A DNA stretch of 64,000 nucleotides from Sclerurus mexicanus (Eukaryota; Chordata; Aves; Passeriformes; Furnariidae): the NCBI GenBank assembly GCA_013396755.1, contig VWZF01003613.1, forward strand, positions 332,433 to 396,432, written 5' to 3'. Positions 51,631-63,912 of this stretch are shown piece after piece. Below the pieces are notes generated by a model that ran no database searches, was not told the DNA's origin, and saw only the letters and a list, made by a program, of their open reading frames with translations. Numbering within the stretch: position 1 is the stretch's first letter; the number at the start of each line of letters is the position of its first letter. The position numbers and the translations under genes were made by a program.

Positions 51631-52449
51631 AGCTGAGTTAGATGTTGATCATTATAAAGCAAAAGCAGGTAAGTGTCAATGATTAAAGGCCAAGAAAGGA
51701 ATCGGACTGAAAGGAAGTAAAACTAGTTTGGGGAAAATCTCTTTGCTGTAGCTTATGTTGAGATATTTTTATTTCATTACCCAACTGCATTACTTTCCTG
51801 TGTACTGAGCACTGTGTGTACAGAGGTTGCATACAAATCTTGTGAGAGGTTGCAGACAAATATGTTTCTTTAGTTTAACTTTCTTCTCTTCCAAATTCTC
51901 TAATATACAAATGAAAGCATATTCTGAGAAGTATTTATTGTGCATAAAAACGTAGGAATAAAGGCATAGCATTCCCTGAAACTAGAAGGTCATCTTTTCC
52001 TGTCCTTCAGTGTCAAAATTTGATGAGAAATCAATGAGAGAAAACAGAATGTAACCCTGTTCCTTTCAAAAGATCTTTCACTCAATTCTCAATGTGAATA
52101 AGAAAGGAAACCAGGGCATAAACTGAAAGGAATTGGGCTTCAGCTGCCTGCATCTTCACAGATAACTTAGCCTAGTCTTTCTTCCCTTAATTATACCAGT
52201 GATATTCCATCTACTTTCACAGAAATAATTTTTATTTACATTACTATCAATGATCATAACATTTCTATATATTTGAAATTTCAAAAGTCTTACTTCCATA
52301 GCATAAAAGTTGGTCATAATTCAATAACTTGATAACTTTTTAAAACTATTATCTTTTCCAGTCATTCGATCAAGGATTAAAGGGAGTTGTGGTTTTAGAT
52401 GGGTCTCTTTCAAACTCTGGGTATGATATTATTATTTTCTCATTTCATA
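51631..52449. other. AT-rich spacer, nothing recognised
   Basis: No gene or repeat is recognisable between the CR1 tail and the larger CR1. The minus-strand frame at 51790-51972 has chance length. Confidence 0.5.
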
Positions 52450-53240
52450 TGAACCATATGAAGTTCAACAAGGAAAAAGATTCTGTCAGATTTTGCACTT
52501 GGGATGGGGCAGCCCTGGATGTATATACAGACTGGGGAATGAGGTGCTGGAAAGTGGTGCCATAAAAAGGAATCTGGGGGTCCTGGTTGATGGCAAGTTG
52601 AATATGAGTCAGCAGTGCCACAGCATCCAGGAGGGCCAACCGTGTCCTGGGGGGCATCAGGCAAAGCACCACCAGCCGGTAGAGGGAAGGGATTGTCCTG
52701 CTCCGCTTTGCACTGAGGCTGCCTCACCTTAAATATTGTGTGCAGTTTTGAGGCACCACAATATAAAAAAAGATATTAAGCTGTTAGAGAGTGTTCAAGG
52801 GAGGGCAATGAAGATGGTGAAGGGCCTTGACGGGAAGCGTATGAGGAGCAGCTGAGAGCACTTGGTCTGTTCAGCCTGGAGAAGAGACTGAGGGGAAACC
52901 TCACTGCAGTTACAACTTCCTTGTGAAGGGAAGAGAAGGGGCACGCACTGATCTCTTTGTGGTCACCAGTGACAGGACCCGAGGGAATGGCCTGAAGTTG
53001 TGTCAATGGAGGTTTAGGTTGGATATTAGAAAAAGGTTCTTCACCCAGAGGGTGGTTGAGCACCAGAACAGGCTCCCCAGGGAAGTGGTCACAGCACCAA
53101 GACTGACAATTCAAGAAGCATTGGATGATACACTGAGACACATGGTGTGACTTTTGGGGATGGTCCTATGCAGGAATAAAGTTTGGGCTCAGTGATCCTT
53201 GGGGGTCCCTTCCAACTCAGCATATTCTGTGATTCTGTGA
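52450..53240 (+). mobile_element. CR1 LINE, about 0.8 kb, with broken ORF2 C-terminus and full 3' end
   Basis: Starts in ORF2 with codons for MKFNKEK, then after frameshifts YRLGNEVLE, LGVLVDGKLNMSQQC and a decayed stretch up to TGGTCTGTTCAGCCTGGAGA at about 52863. A C-terminal frame (52923-53150) follows, with RTRGNGLKLCQWRFRLDIRK and the FFTQRVVEHQNRLPREVV motif. The 3' UTR follows (CTTTTGGGGATGGTCCTATG, CAGTGATCCTTGGGGGTCCC) and ends with ATTCTGTGATTCTGTGA, one and a half to two copies of the 8-bp tail unit. The endonuclease and most of the polymerase are missing. Frame breaks show that it is dead, although this is the best-preserved CR1 3' end in the window. Confidence 0.95.
52923..53150 (+). 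pseudogene. CR1 ORF2 extreme C-terminus
   Basis: About 75 codons read through in one frame with the signature C-terminal motifs of CR1 ORF2 (TSDRTRGNGLKL, then FRLDIRKRFFTQRVVEHQNRLPREVVTAP). The stop lies close to where intact CR1 ORF2 ends. There is no start of its own and no upstream domains, so it is a fragment, not a gene. Confidence 0.88.
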
Positions 53241-56200
53241 CTATCTGCACACAAGTGAAAAATAGAGAGAACTCTGCATTCTTAGTATCTTCTTTATGCA
53301 CATTGACATAGTAGTATTGGTACTTGCTCCTTTTCAGCAGCTTGTGAGATGCTATAATGGCAGCTGCCTGAAAGCAATGAAGAAATTCTAGAACAAAAAG
53401 AGAATATGCCAATGAGACAGAATGAGGAAAGGCTTCAATTACTCTGAAAGTAAGCCAGGCAAATCCCAGTATGATTTAAACAGGCTTTTTTTTAACAGCA
53501 GAGATGTCATCTTAGGAAGTCCTCATAATATATTGTCTTAGGGTAACCCTTACATAGGTCAGAGACCAAAAGACTACTGTAAGCAAACAGTACTATCTAA
53601 ATACTCCAACAGTTATGAAGACAGATCTTCAGATAACAGTAAGCAAATCCAAAATGGCAGGTTAGGGAGGAGAGCTAAAGGTGAAGCAATTGAATCATTT
53701 AATGGTCCAAAAACTGACAGCTATAGTTTTAATTTAGACTTTTTAAGGCAAAGTGTAGTAGTTCAATATGTTACAGTGATATTGTTTTGCACTTCAGTGA
53801 TTGATCACCAAACTTGCTTTCCTGGAGCCAAAAGGATCTAAGTGCTTTTCTCCAGAACTAAGCTGATAAATATTATGGCTAATATACCTAAAGGCACAAA
53901 AGGTCTTTTAAAAATGTCACTAGAACACAATGTACACTTTGAACTAATAATAGCAAAGACAGGTTGAACTGTTTTAGAAGTGCTGATAGGCAGTAAAAAC
54001 AATCTGCAGAAACAGTCCAGGTTCTGAAATATTACAAAATTTGCCATGAGATTTTTTAATTTGTCTCCTCATATAGAAAATAAAAAAACAACCAAACAAA
54101 AAAAAAAAAACAAACAATAAAAAACCACGAGAACTACTGAAATACAATGGAAGGAACCCTGTTAATATAAAAACGAATCCCTCAAGATCAGTATCAAGAG
54201 ACAAATTCTCAGCAACACGAAATAAGTAGAAGAAGCCATTATTAGACATTGAATTCTGATCTTTAACAGAGTGGGAAAATTAAAGATGTGGTCAGTTCTA
54301 TGAAATATGAAACGTGCAAAAATAGAACAATGTGCAGTGTGCCATAAATTATATAGCCATCTTCTCTAAAATAGGATTTCTAAATTTTTGTTTTAGTAAA
54401 ACTGACTTGACTTTACATGTCGATTCTTAACTATTCCATCCCAAGTAATGAGTACAAGTCTATAAGCTCTATACCCAGACAGAAAAATTCAACAGACCAC
54501 AGATGTTTGCTTTCAGGATGCAAATCTTTTTCCCAGTTCAAAAAATAAAAATTGATTGGAAATAGACAGCATAGACATGTCCAGACCAGATCAATTCTAT
54601 ATACATCCTCAACATTATGAGTCAGACTTTTCTGAATCAGTCACCATACTTAGGGGCTAGCATTCAAATTAGAATGGAAATTAATATGATTTTTAACTAT
54701 TCAAGTTTCTAAAGTATGACATATCATAAACTTTATCTTTAAAATTAAACAGTCATGTAACTGTGAAAAAGTGATTGTAGAACAAATTGTATAACCTTTT
54801 GAAATCACCATCTGAAGGACTGCCAATCAGCTAATTATAATCACATATAGTGCTTTTTAGAAAGAAATCCAAAATAGAAATCTCTCCTCATTCATACACT
54901 AAAGCATGTAATTTTTAAAAATCTGTAACTTCATGAATTTTGAACTGATGTACTGTCTTGTCTTGCATCTTACATGCATAAGACCTAAGTTATATAAGGC
55001 AAAGTACAAAGACGTAAGATATACATTCTATTAAAAATGCCTATTTTGCATATGCAGATAACCCTGCCTAGTTCTCTCTACAAAGGACCCTTGAATTCTC
55101 CTTAGTGCATACATTCAGTTTAGGAAAAAAAAAATTTATCTGTTAGTGTCAGCTAGTGAATATTTAAGTGTAAATATATAACTTTGGAGCTTTTGAAAAA
55201 TAACACAACAAACATCCAGTTCTTACTATATTTGTTTTTAAGCCATGGTTTCTTTTGGCATATGACACAGGAAAAAGACATCTTTGAGAGGATAAATCTT
55301 CAACAGCATTAAAATCCCCAAAGAAAAATATCTTCTCAGTGGGAAGAACATCAGAAAAAAATAGCCACATTTGCCTTGGGTTTAACAAAGTGAAAGTTAC
55401 TAAAAATAATTTTANCCAAAGGAGTCCAATGGAACTTATTAAACACTAGAAGTTAAAGCTACTCAAAAGTGCCACAACCCAAACAGAAAACTATTGGAGT
55501 TTTTGCAATTCTAACTACGAAAAGATTATGAGAATGAGGCACAAGGTCCTTTTAAATATTCTACTGAACCTCTGCCATTTCCATTTTCAATACTGCCAGA
55601 TGTATACAAGACTGAGCCATTTAGTGGGTTTAGACCTCCTGATAATTATTTGACATTGTGCACATCAAGTCATTTTTTTCTGAGAGTTGAGGCATAGATC
55701 TTACTCATGAATAGTCATCTACGTGCCAAGTATATCAAGTCATGTAACAACCAGTGAAAATACATGTCTTTATACAAATCATGTTTACTTTCCTTGTTAT
55801 TAATACATTATCCAGGTTATAGAATAGAACTTTTTAAACATTTCATAAAGTACATGACAACTTTACAGAAACTGTTGCACCTCATACTTCCCTAGGTTAC
55901 TGCAGAGTCAGGTCCACTCCCTGTCATTGAAATGTAATGTTTTCTAACTATAGTTCTGTATTACTCAAAAAAGTAGTTACAAAATCACTTAGTTTCTCTG
56001 AAACTCCAAGATTGACACAGGTAAATAGTAACGCAGATTACTATGATATGTCAGAAGAGAGTCTTTAGGCCTCTATTCAGAGGACAATCACACCCATCCA
56101 GAATAAAGCCCTTCCCTCACAGATACTGCTCAGAATCAATTGCTTCTCCTGCTTTTACTGTCTTCAAAGGTTTTATCTAAGGTGAGAGGCACATATGCTC

Positions 56201-58785
56201 TACAGTGTGAATAACTTTTGTGTAAGCAGGGATCTATGAGTGAATTGGCCTATATGCTGGAGAACACACTATTATTTCTTTTGGAGTTCTCTTGTCTGTG
56301 GAAAGGAGAAAAACCAAGTGTCTCTTATTATCCTAAATCATTAGAACACAGGAAATAACTACAGAGTAATTCAGCTGCCACTCTACACAGTAAAGGAAGG
56401 AAACTTTCTGTAGGGTTCCTTAGTGCCCAGTCAAGTTAGTAGTGCTAGACAGCACATTAGGACACTGTGCAAAGAATATAAGTTTTTTATCTGATGTATA
56501 ATTCACACTTAGTCAAAAATACTTTAACACTTTAAATGATTGAGTGGTCTTAATCCTTATAATGTGTACCACCAAGAAAATTGAAAAGCATCTTCATGTG
56601 CTAAATATGGAGGAAGACAATGAACTTCAATGAATATTACTGAAATAAAGATTCATTTCCAGGTCTTTAACTTTCTGACAGCACTTCTACTCTGCACTTA
56701 ACAGTAAAAGTCACTCTGGTTGGGATAGTATCAACACAAAGAGTAACCTGAGACCAAGGATATAGAAATCTCCTAATGTATAAATTCAGACTTCACATCA
56801 GGCTTCCTTCAAATCCACAATAAGTAAAAATTTCAGAGATACACAATGACATTTCCTGACAGAATATTGGTGCTATCAAGAACAAGTCCATAAGTGTATG
56901 CCATCTGTGACAATAAATGAAAGGTTAGCATAGACTTGTGTTTGTTACTTATTTCAGCAAGCCGTTATTTCAATAAAGCCCTTCCAGACTCTATTGGTTA
57001 ATCCTTTTTTCCTGTAAAACTTCTCAATTGCTACCTGACCATGCAAGAAATCAAACTAAGGATGTTACTCAACCTTTCAGGTCCCTGAATTTACAATAGT
57101 CATTGTCCTTCCACCCTTTATATACTTTATTTTTAGCAAAGATAAAAATGTGATCCAGAAAGAAGATCAAGTGTCTTGATTCTTCTTTCTCTTAATTGTC
57201 TATTATTGCCTTATCACTATCCATCTATCACCAGCCACTACAGGTTCCACCTCCATCATATAGACATTTTAGCACTTTCCAGGGGAATGGGGTTTTTTGC
57301 TCATCCAATGATACTTTTTGCTTTAAATTGATGTGATTAGCATATTACCTATGCAACATAGTATTCATTATTTGTATTTATAAACATCCCTACAGAACAC
57401 CTGCAGGGAAACAGTAAATTCATAATGTTCTCAAGATGCTTTGCAATCAGTGAACTTGGATTTGTTTCCTAGTGTTGCAATGAAAAATGCTGAGCTGATT
57501 AAGGAAGCTTTGCATCTTGTAGAATTTATTTTGCTAGTCTGCAAAGACAAAGACTAAACATATGAGCCTTCATTCCATATGCATTACAGATCCAGTTGGT
57601 CTGGTCATGCTATGTATCTTCAAACACTAAAATATCAACACATGATACAAAGTTGTGGAGGATCACACCTCAATTTTCAAAAGCTATGCATCTGCACAAG
57701 TTAAAATCATAATAAGTGTGGTTAACTTTCTTCATGGCATGTAATACCATTACCGTCTTTTTAAAATTAATACTTGTTTTTATGATATTTGCTTTCTTTT
57801 ATACTTGTAAATCAATTACCATGATCTAAAGACTAATTTTCATAATTGCTTGGTTGATGGCTAATAGCAGAACTCTTAGATTTATTTTTTCTTTGTGTAT
57901 AGCTGAAATTTTAATGGATTTTGAATTTACACATTCAATATGCCAAATAGATACATATTTTAGCAAGATTAATTACAAAATGTCAGTAATTTCTATACAG
58001 AAGACAAAACTGTCATTCTGTGGAACAAAAGGTTCTTTTAAAAATTCAGTAAAATGCTCAGATTTCATATGACTTCAAAAGGCAATGAAACACTTGGTAA
58101 TGATTTCAGAAGGCATTAACACAGAAATACTGATCCCCTTGTCTTTATGTGACATAAATGACATACTGCGATTTCAGTTGGATACTTAACAGAAACATAT
58201 CATCACATTGTCACTTCTTCATTTTGTAGTTTGCAGTGATTACTGTACCTTTTGCTTTCTTGAGAACGTTGAAACATGAGGATATTTCCTTAAGAGAGTT
58301 GTCATTCATTTTCTCATTAACTTAAATATATATATAATACTTTTTAATCAATAGCTACATTTAGAATGGCAATGCTTATCCTTTATAATCACCAATTTTA
58401 GGCTTTAAAACAAGTGCCACATTCTGAAATTGGACTTTTTGTGGAATAGACTATATTTCAGTTACTTCATGTTAAGGTAAATCAGAAGAAAATAGTGTTT
58501 CCTAAAGAAGGTTTTAATGTTCTCTCTAGATTTTCATGGTGGGTGCAAGGTAACGCAAAATAAAACAACAGGAACTAAAAAAATCTATTGAGATTATATG
58601 CTAGATGTTTTAGAAATCTCTTCCACAATAGATTCAAGTTTGCAAAGAAAAAGAAATTTTTAAGCAGAAGCAGGATGGTGAGGAGGGAAGGAGGAGCAGG
58701 GAGATATAGTGTACACTTTTAGGATCAAAAAGTGAGTAAAGTAAATATATTTGTTTTAATAACAAAACAGAAAAGAGAAAAAGGA
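53241..58785. other. AT-rich non-coding DNA with a single unresolved base
   Basis: No gene or repeat family is recognisable in 5.5 kb. It has an A/C-rich tract at 54077-54126 and one unresolved base (N) at 55415. The pair of overlapping minus-strand frames at 53838-54249 crosses the A-rich tract and encodes Phe/Leu-rich low-complexity residues. Confidence 0.45.
54077..54126. repeat. A-rich low-complexity tract
   Basis: A-runs (13 A at 54098-54110) with interspersed C. It ends in AACAAACAATAAAAAACC, which recurs exactly at 59319-59336. Confidence 0.92.
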
Positions 58786-59030
58786 GTCCACTGCTAGCCA
58801 AGTAATCGCAGCCCTGCTCTGCTGGGCCATGAGTCCTACCAAGCCCAGCCCACACTGTGACCCAGCCTTGGCCCATCCCAGTGAGATGCTCCTTAACCAG
58901 AGATGACGCTGCCCCCAGAGCCCCAGCTTGTCCTGCTTCTGTCTGGGATGATGGGATTGGTCCTGTCTGCCTGGTCTTGCCCTGACAGACCCTGGGGGAC
59001 TCCTGCTGCTGCAGCATCCTGACAGCAAAA
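58786..59030. other. GC-rich patch of unknown origin
   Basis: About 240 bases are clearly richer in G and C than the flanks, with CAG/CTG-rich words (CTGCTGCTGCAGCATCC, CCCAGCCTTGGCCCATCCC). Only a few CpG are present, so it is not a CpG island. On the minus strand it lies within a 144-codon open frame (58634-59068). Composition probably explains the frame, because stop codons are rare in GC-rich DNA. The edges are sharp, which suggests an inserted piece, perhaps part of an LTR or retrocopy, but I recognise neither end nor family. Confidence 0.5.
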
Positions 59031-61327
59031 TGCAGAATTATATATTGATACTGTTGAATCTGTACCAAAAGTGTTTGAGTGCTAAACTGTATATCTGTGC
59101 ATGTTCTGAATAAGCTGGATCATGGGTAAACCACAGTTACAACACATGTGCAGCAGTTTGGAAGAGTCCAAAGGGCCATTTCTCCAGATATGTGGAAATC
59201 TCTGACAGATGTCCAAAGTTCTGAAATTCTGCTGAGAGATTTCCAAAAAGAGAGTGTAGTTGGTGAAATGAAGATATATTGAACATTAAAAAAAAAAAAA
59301 AATCAAAAAAAAACCCAAAACAAACAATAAAAAACCCCACCACATAGTCTTCAGGAAATTGATTCAGTTACTCTGTGTTGGTACATAAACTCTCACAGTT
59401 TCAAGGAAATAAGACTCAATTTGATCAGCACATTGTCTAAATATACTATATACCTTCAGCAGTGATTTTTTTGAAATCCATTATATTTTATTTTGTCCTA
59501 CCTATTCGAGAGAAGAGACAAGGTCTTTCAGCTAGTTTATGAAACAGTTCAAACCATAGCAAACACATTTTACCAGCTACAACATAGATACAACATATTT
59601 GGTTTAGCAGTGCACTAAAAGGTTAATACAGACTATTCAAACAGCTGTGAGGATTCAGGTCTCAAAGGGAAACCCCCATGAAGGTATAACAAACTACACA
59701 TGTGTGACCTGAGGCTAAAAGTATCATGACTTCATACTCAATGCAGAGAGCAAGATAAGAAGTCAAGTGCAACGAGAAAATATGAACGTGTGTGCTGCAA
59801 ATGCTCACACCTAATCTCTGTTACGTCTTCAAACAGTATTAAAAGCAGTGAAAATTCATGCAAAATAACCAATGGGAAAATTTCACAAGGTGAATTTTAT
59901 CATGTCAGCTTGCACAGAGAACTGGTATTTAAGGAAATTAAAGCAAAACATAGTGAGCCCACTGAAATTTTGTTTTGTATGTCTAATCTCCTGTGCTACT
60001 ATGATCACTTCATTTACTGAATGACTTCATAAGAACACAATATAAATGAAAATATTTTGCTTGGTGTATCTGAAAATCAGTTATTCCTCCTGCTGCATGA
60101 GAAGGATTAGTAGCCTCTCTAAAAGAAGACCTTGCATCTCAAATAGCATTATCAAAGATATGGGTGTTGCTAGGAAGATTTTTCCACAGTGGATTTCACA
60201 ATCCAAGATTCAACTTAGAATTCAATTGTATAAGCTTCAAGTAGATTGCAGCTGATTGGCAGCTGTTATTACTTTATACAACAATAAAAATTGCTATTCC
60301 AATTTGTATTGTTGTGTCCAGGATGCCACTAAGCACAAAATTGCTCTATTAAATGAAGGATACGCAATAACTAGAAAGAAATATAATGAAGTATTATAAA
60401 TATAGTAAAGCAATAAAGCCAAGTTTATTTTCCTTAGATTAAAGAGTTTGTGAAATAAATAGAATGGTACGAGCATCAAATATTCAAGAATCAGGAAACA
60501 GTGATAGCAATGTTCTGAAAACAAACCAAAATAGCAAAAAGTGAAGAAGCACAAGGACTAAACAGAAATTAAGAAGTGAATGTACATTAAGATTTGTACA
60601 GAAGGCACTGGATACACGACTAAACAAGTCATGAGAAATGTAATTGACTGAAAAGTCAGTTTACTAAGTCAGTTTACATCTGTCTACTTAAATTGAATAA
60701 ATAGATTTTCTAATAAAGCAGTAATACATATTAAAAAATTTGAAAACAAACTGAAAATGCATAGTTTGCAGAACAGAATCAGCTGGTTAAGCAGGAAACA
60801 TATCATCCAAAACTCACTGTGTTTTATACTTGCTATTGTATCCTTGTTTCAAGAGTCACACAAATAACAGTTAGGCCAGGATGACTGCATCTTGTAACAG
60901 TTTTCTCTTAATTGATGAATAATGTATGTGAAAACACTGTAGCTGTCTTAATTAATCAAAAAAACTCCCTCTGTGAAATGCCTAATTCAAAGCAAGAGAA
61001 ATTCCTATTCCAACATCTCACTACAACCAAGTTAAAGATGTTTTGGTTTGTTTTGGTTTTTAGATATGACACTCTGTTTGCAAAATGCATATGTCATGTT
61101 ATAAGCAGCCCTGAACAGTGCATTCTGGAGTGAGGCATTTTGGTTTTTTTTTTCTTTTTGGTTGCAGGCTCAAAAATTATTAGAAACTACAGGATTAAAC
61201 AAAGAAAACATTTCTTGCCCAAAACCCACAAACTGTAGTCCTGGAAATTCCAACAGACTCTTATAAGCTTTCAACAGCTCATTGCTACTTTATACTGACA
61301 TAAAGAAACATAAGAAACATACAGATA

Positions 61328-61332
<5 letters not shown>
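59031..61332. other. AT-rich non-coding DNA, nothing recognised
   Basis: No gene or repeat family is recognisable. An A-rich tract lies at 59288-59337. Frames of 60-86 codons at 59790-60554 have chance length. Confidence 0.45.
59288..59337. repeat. A-rich low-complexity tract
   Basis: A 15-base A-run, then A/C-rich sequence sharing the 18-base string AACAAACAATAAAAAACC with the tract at 54.1 kb. Confidence 0.92.

Positions 61333-61363
<31 letters not shown>
61333..61363. repeat. (TA)n microsatellite ending at an assembly gap
   Basis: At least 31 bases of uninterrupted TA lead directly into unresolved bases, so the true length is unknown. Confidence 0.97.
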
Positions 61364-61408
61364 NNNNNNNNNNNNNNNNNNNNNNNNNNNNNNNNNNNNN
61401 NNNNNNNN
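61364..61408. other. Assembly gap (45 N)
   Basis: All bases are N. The gap lies at the end of a TA repeat, a common cause of sequencing or assembly failure. Its real size may differ from 45. Confidence 1.
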
Positions 61409-62340
61409 TTACACTAGAGTATTAAATTACTTTCTCAATCTATTCCATGAGGTGTCCAAGGCTGGAGCACTCCCTCTGTTGAATCAATACAGCAAGACTT
61501 CAAGAACATTTAAGTCACATATATCTGATTTGTGACCAGCTTGAGCTACACTTGGACACACTTATTTTACCAGTTAAAAATATACCCAGCAAAAACTCTT
61601 CCAGAATTTGATCTGCACTCAATACATCTTGCATCATGGACACCTTAACAGACTCACTTTGTTGTCTCCTGCAGAAGACCTACGTAACTCTTGCTATCAT
61701 TCCCAATAATGTCTAGACAGAAAATAACATGCAAGTACCTGAAAAAGCGACCAGGATTTAAATGGCGCCAAGACTATTAGTCTCTCTTGCTCCTAACCAG
61801 ACTTTTCATCACTCTGCTTATTGCCCTGTTGCCTTCTTGGCCCAGCTTGGGATATTCTGGGAAACCTAGTCAGGGGGAGAGCTTGAAACTGCCTCAGTCT
61901 CAGCTGAAAGCTTTATGAAAAGAAATGCCTTTGTCACACTAGAAAAATCACTGATTTGTCCATGCCTCAGACTGATGCCTTCTAGCCCTGTAGAGTCAAG
62001 AAGCCACAAATATATACTCTCATTCCAGAACACTTTCCAAATGAAGAGAGGGAGAATGTCTGCCAATGAGGCTTTACGCATCATGAATCATCCTTTGAAC
62101 TCAATGATAACATAAGATGCTTCTCCCTCAATGCAGTGGCAAGAGCTGTGGCAGATGTTTGTAGGAGAATCCTCAACATTTTTAATTTACCAGGGTAATA
62201 AAGATATGTTCACAAAGAAGAAAGAAATTACTGGACAAACTTCTATATTTTAGCAGTACTCATATAACAACAAAGGTCATCTCGAGTTTTCACTGGTAAT
62301 TATGAAGCACTTGAGATATATGTCACATGAAGCCTGAATG

Positions 62341-62388
62341 CTGCCTTCTGTCTACCTCTGCCTTCTATCTACCGCTGCCTTCCAGGTC
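62341..62388. repeat. Imperfect tandem repeat, about 17 bp x 3
   Basis: The unit CTGCCTTCTGTCTACCT recurs as CTGCCTTCTATCTACCG and then CTGCCTTCCAGGTCT, so the third copy is the most changed. Confidence 0.88.
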
Positions 62389-63125
62389 TCCTAAGCTAAT
62401 GTATCTGCACTCTAGAATTCCAAACAAATAAAACAAGAGTCCATCTTACCATAGAAACCTTCTCAGGAAACACATGCTGATCTTTAAAATTCTCATTCTA
62501 TAGTAAAACTCTGATTCCGTAGTAAAGGTAATACTCTACATGTGATTGCTGAGGCTGAAGTTCCAAATGTGGTGAAATGTGATAAAAATCAGACAATGTG
62601 CTTTGTCTCTTCCAAAGAGGAATGAGTTCTTGCTGGAGTTAGGTACTGTCTTTTTGAGTACAGCAGCCTCAAGCAGGGAACAAACTAGAGAAATACTAGA
62701 GAAATTCTCTTCCTGTTCTTTATTTTACTTTTCTTGCAGGAAATTTGTTTGCCTTCCATACCTGTTTGTCATCACCTTTTGTAATTACCACATATGTAAT
62801 ATTTTGCATACATTGATATATATTCCTTGTTCTCTCTATCATTCCCATTACAATCATCTTTCTCAGCTCCTAGAATTTTTCTGTTGAAAATGTAATGGAA
62901 GTATCACAATGGAGAATGAACAAATTAATTTTATGTGGTTTATGCTCTCCAGTGTGGATAAAAAAACTACGAAATTTCTTTATGAAAATTATTGACTTAA
63001 TAAACTAACACACTGCATGTGAAGAATGGTTAAAATATCATAGAATAATGAGTGACATTAAATACTTTAGAAATCTCTCACAGACCATAGTCCAGATCAG
63101 ATCACTGAGTGAAGGCATCCCATGG

Positions 63126-63167
63126 AAAACAAAAAAACAAACAAACAAACAAAAAAAAACCAAACAA
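63126..63167. repeat. (CAAA)n simple repeat
   Basis: Several CAAA units flanked by A-runs. Confidence 0.95.
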
Positions 63168-63912
63168 AAACTAAATTTAATTTATTAAATATCCCAGATA
63201 TCAAAAAACTCCATTTGTCTTTTTCTATCAAAACAGAGAGAGCACATTAAATTAAATAGTGCAGAAGAGATGAATACACTGCTGTGTATCTCCAAAAGTA
63301 GATACAAGGGTTAGAGGAATGGAGAATAAACAACTGTCCCTGAAGAAAAGATTAGATTGTACAAGAAATAAAAGGCTAATATTTCCAAAAATGTGGATAA
63401 TTATATTCAACCCAAGTATCTAATAACTGTTAAAAATCTTGGTGGTGGTCATTCACTACCTGAAAACACTCTCTCCTCAAAGAGAGAGAAATTATCTGAA
63501 AGAAATCAAATAAACAAAAAAAATCAAGCCTCAGCTTTGTTGGTTGCTTTTCCTTTTTCCAGATATTTCTTATTACCTAGATATTGAACATGAAAGAAAC
63601 TTTGCAGTGCTATTAAATAGAATTTTTTGAGATTACAGTCTAAAGTGCAAATAGAGGAATATTTTTCTTTTGTTTCTTGAACTTTGTTTTGAGATTTTTT
63701 TTTTTAAATTCTATAGCTTCTTAGCTCTATGATATTGAAATATGAAGTACTACTATAATATCACCAACAATAAAGTCAGGCGTATAATTAAATTACATAT
63801 TAATATTTGGGCCATGGAAACATCAAGATTTGTGAACAGAAGTGAGATGTTTTATTTTTCTCATGTCTAAAAATAAATATTTATTAAACTTTCATACGTA
63901 AAAAGAAAAATT

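Larger units (their letters stand above)
61409..63910. other. Non-coding DNA, partly less AT-rich, nothing recognised
   Basis: No gene or known repeat was found. A triple imperfect tandem repeat lies at 62341-62388 and a (CAAA)n tract at 63126-63167. The 102-codon frame at 62579-62887 has no recognisable domain. Confidence 0.45.

Noticed and set aside
58786..59030. CpG island or promoter
   Set aside because: GC-rich but with only a few CpG dinucleotides, and there is no nearby first exon.
58634..59068. 144-codon minus-strand frame
   Set aside because: Its length is explained by the GC-rich patch, the rest is low-complexity Leu/Ser/Phe, and there is no start or splice context.
62579..62887. 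102-codon plus-strand frame
   Set aside because: Length is within chance for this composition, and the C-terminal half is low-complexity Tyr/His/Leu. No domain is seen.
63040..63125. Possible CR1 tail (CATAGAATAATGAG...)
   Set aside because: Only the first 9-10 bases fit the CR1 tail convincingly; the rest deviates too far from the 3'-UTR order.
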